This document shows positions 50,730-51,747 of a stretch of DNA of 51,747 bases, piece after piece (the stretch's first letter is position 1; every line of letters starts with the position of its first letter). Made by a program: the position numbers and the translations under genes. The notes below the pieces were generated by a model, which saw nothing but the letters and a program-made list of their open reading frames with translations, was not told the DNA's origin and searched no databases. The stretch is from VFJJ01 sp031362415 (GTDB lineage: Bacteria > Actinomycetota > Acidimicrobiia > IMCC26256 > VFJJ01): contig JANLSK010000165.1 of assembly GCA_031362415.1 (NCBI GenBank), positions 1 through 51,747 on the forward strand, written 5' to 3'.

Positions 50730-51719
50730 TCAGGCGTCGATCTCGTAGAACTGCGTGGCCCACTTCCGCAGCGCTCCGTAGGGACGGGCGTCGCGCTGGG
50801 CCAGGGCCGGGTTGGTCACGTACACCTGGTAGCGCCAGATCTCGAGATCGTCCCAGAGCGTCTGGAGGAACTGCTTCTTCACCCGCTCTCGCAGATCGTC
50901 GGGAATGACGTCGGACGTGTCGCCATCACGCTTGGGCCACCAGATGGAATAGAACATGTCGGACGACTCGTCGTCGACCGGTGTGGTGAAGAAGATCAAC
51001 CGGTAGTGGGCGCTGCCCTCGAAGACGCTGTACGAACCGCCGACGCCGCACGAGATACCCCGGATCTTGAGCGCCATGCCGTCAGCGCTCTTGGCCGTGG
51101 GCACGGGCCAGCCGTTCAACGTGTGGAAGAACGGCCCCACGGGATCCCACGACATGAGCACGGGGTCGACGGTGGCGTCGTGCACGTACTTGAAGTGAAT
51201 GGAGTCGGGCCCGTTCTCGAGCGAGATCTGGGGATGCACCGGCTCGCGGGGGTAGTACACCGAGACCTCGGGGTAGGCCCGGTAGTACTGCGATGCGTCT
51301 GACGGCATGTCGTCGTACATGCTGAACAGGTCGGGCAGCTCCCAACGGGGTGGCCCCCCGGCCGGGTCGTGCCAGACGAAGATGCACTCGTGGAGCTCGG
51401 CGACGGGCCAGACGCGGAGGCTCTTGGAGACGTTGGGCCGGTCCTCGTAGGGGATGAACCGGTTCACGCCGTCGGGCCCGTACCCCCAGCCGTGGTAGGG
51501 GCACGTGACGCAGTCGCCGTTCACCTTGCCGCCGTGGCCGATGTGGGCGCCGAGGTGCGGGCAGTGGGCGTTGAGGATGTTCAGATCGCCGTCGAGGGTG
51601 CGGTACGCCACGAGATGCTCGCCGAAGTACAGCAAGGGCTTCACGGTGCCGGGCAGGATGTCGGCGCTCCAGCCGACCATGAACCAGCCCGTCGGCTTCC
51701 AGGTGAAGGGGACCTTCAT
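50730..51719 (-). CDS. Rieske [2Fe-2S] non-heme iron oxygenase (KshA-like)
   Basis: A 329-residue oxygenase component. Cys53, His55, Cys73 and His76 (CPHLGAHIGHGG and CPYHGW) bind the Rieske cluster. The catalytic iron ligands His175 and His180 are in NGPDSIHFKYVH, with the third Asp expected near the C terminus (LWDDLEIW). The form is close to the KshA (3-ketosteroid 9-alpha-hydroxylase) type, though other terpenoid or steroid hydroxylases look the same. It needs an external reductase, which is not in the window. The start is 28 bases from the window edge, so its promoter is outside. Confidence 0.9.
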   Translation of the reverse strand: MKVPFTWKPTGWFMVGWSADILPGTVKPLLYFGEHLVAYRTLDGDLNILNAHCPHLGAHIGHGGKVNGDCVTCPYHGWGYGPDGVNRFIPYEDRPNVSKSLRVWPVAELHECIFVWHDPAGGPPRWELPDLFSMYDDMPSDASQYYRAYPEVSVYYPREPVHPQISLENGPDSIHFKYVHDATVDPVLMSWDPVGPFFHTLNGWPVPTAKSADGMALKIRGISCGVGGSYSVFEGSAHYRLIFFTTPVDDESSDMFYSIWWPKRDGDTSDVIPDDLRERVKKQFLQTLWDDLEIWRYQVYVTNPALAQRDARPYGALRKWATQFYEIDA

Positions 51720-51747
51720 CGGATCGTTCTCTGCGTCGCAGTCGTCG

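Noticed and set aside
49728..51302. Plus-strand frame of 524 codons opposite the SDR and Rieske genes
   Set aside because: Antisense of two well-supported genes with catalytic motifs intact.
1..51747. tRNA, rRNA, insertion sequences, phage or integrase genes
   Set aside because: None was seen. No transposase-like protein or att-like direct repeats were recognised.

Overview
The window is high-GC DNA with dense, short-spaced genes, many GTG starts and ATGA/GTGA overlaps. It carries an unusually rich set of flavin- and CoA-dependent catabolic genes: six luciferase-like (LLM) oxidoreductases, three P450s, five acyl-CoA dehydrogenase domains or subunits in four loci, six SDR or epimerase-type reductases, a DUF35/thiolase pair and KshA-like Rieske oxygenase. 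This fits an actinobacterium, most likely of the Acidimicrobiia (Ilumatobacter-like) or a mycobacterial relative. The assignment is inferred from gene content and style; no rRNA or tRNA gene is present.

Layout. 1-9.4 kb: a cut amidohydrolase, a DUF2237 protein, a large arylsulfatase facing right-hand SDRs, an alpha/beta hydrolase, a CPGC redoxin and a fused two-domain acyl-CoA dehydrogenase. 9.4-21.8 kb: a divergent APH-like protein, a DUF35 + thiolase + LLM group on the minus strand, a cysteine-hydrolase-like protein lacking its catalytic residues, an NTF2-like protein, SDR + crotonase, an epimerase-type reductase, a cyclase, a dienelactone hydrolase and a molybdopterin oxidoreductase. 21.9-28.2 kb: hydrolase + P450 + unknown protein, then P450 + ferredoxin on the minus strand and a luciferase-like gene. 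28.2-30.06 kb: the decayed remains of a branched-chain-amino-acid-type ABC transporter. 30.1-35.4 kb: SDR-LLM-P450-LLM-LLM. 35.4-38.8 kb: MFS exporter + IclR regulator facing an LLM gene. 39-46 kb: a TetR regulator facing an operon of NTF2-like protein, a redoxin with an in-frame UGA (probable selenoprotein), two acyl-CoA dehydrogenase subunits, an APH kinase and a third acyl-CoA dehydrogenase. 46-51.7 kb: CoA-transferase + APH kinase on minus, amidohydrolase on plus, then Rieske oxygenase + SDR on minus.

How it fits together. The enzymes describe uptake-independent oxidation of a hydrophobic, possibly sulfated or esterified, steroid- or terpenoid-like substrate: desulfation, ester cleavage, hydroxylation by P450/Rieske/LLM enzymes, alcohol oxidation by SDRs, CoA activation or transfer, and side-chain or ring beta-oxidation with retro-aldol or thiolytic cleavage. 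The substrate itself cannot be read from the sequence.

The two strongest new observations are (1) eight copies of a 16-bp inverted repeat, consensus YTGACRNNNNYGTCAR, each in front of a transcription unit across 45 kb, with a perfect copy in front of the TetR gene, which points to a single regulon; and (2) a redoxin reading through UGA at a WASW-U-GC motif followed by a well-placed SECIS-like hairpin. Also notable are a dispersed palindromic element at 46.1 and 49.9 kb, a 9-bp tandem array at 13.4 kb and a frame-disrupted ABC transporter.
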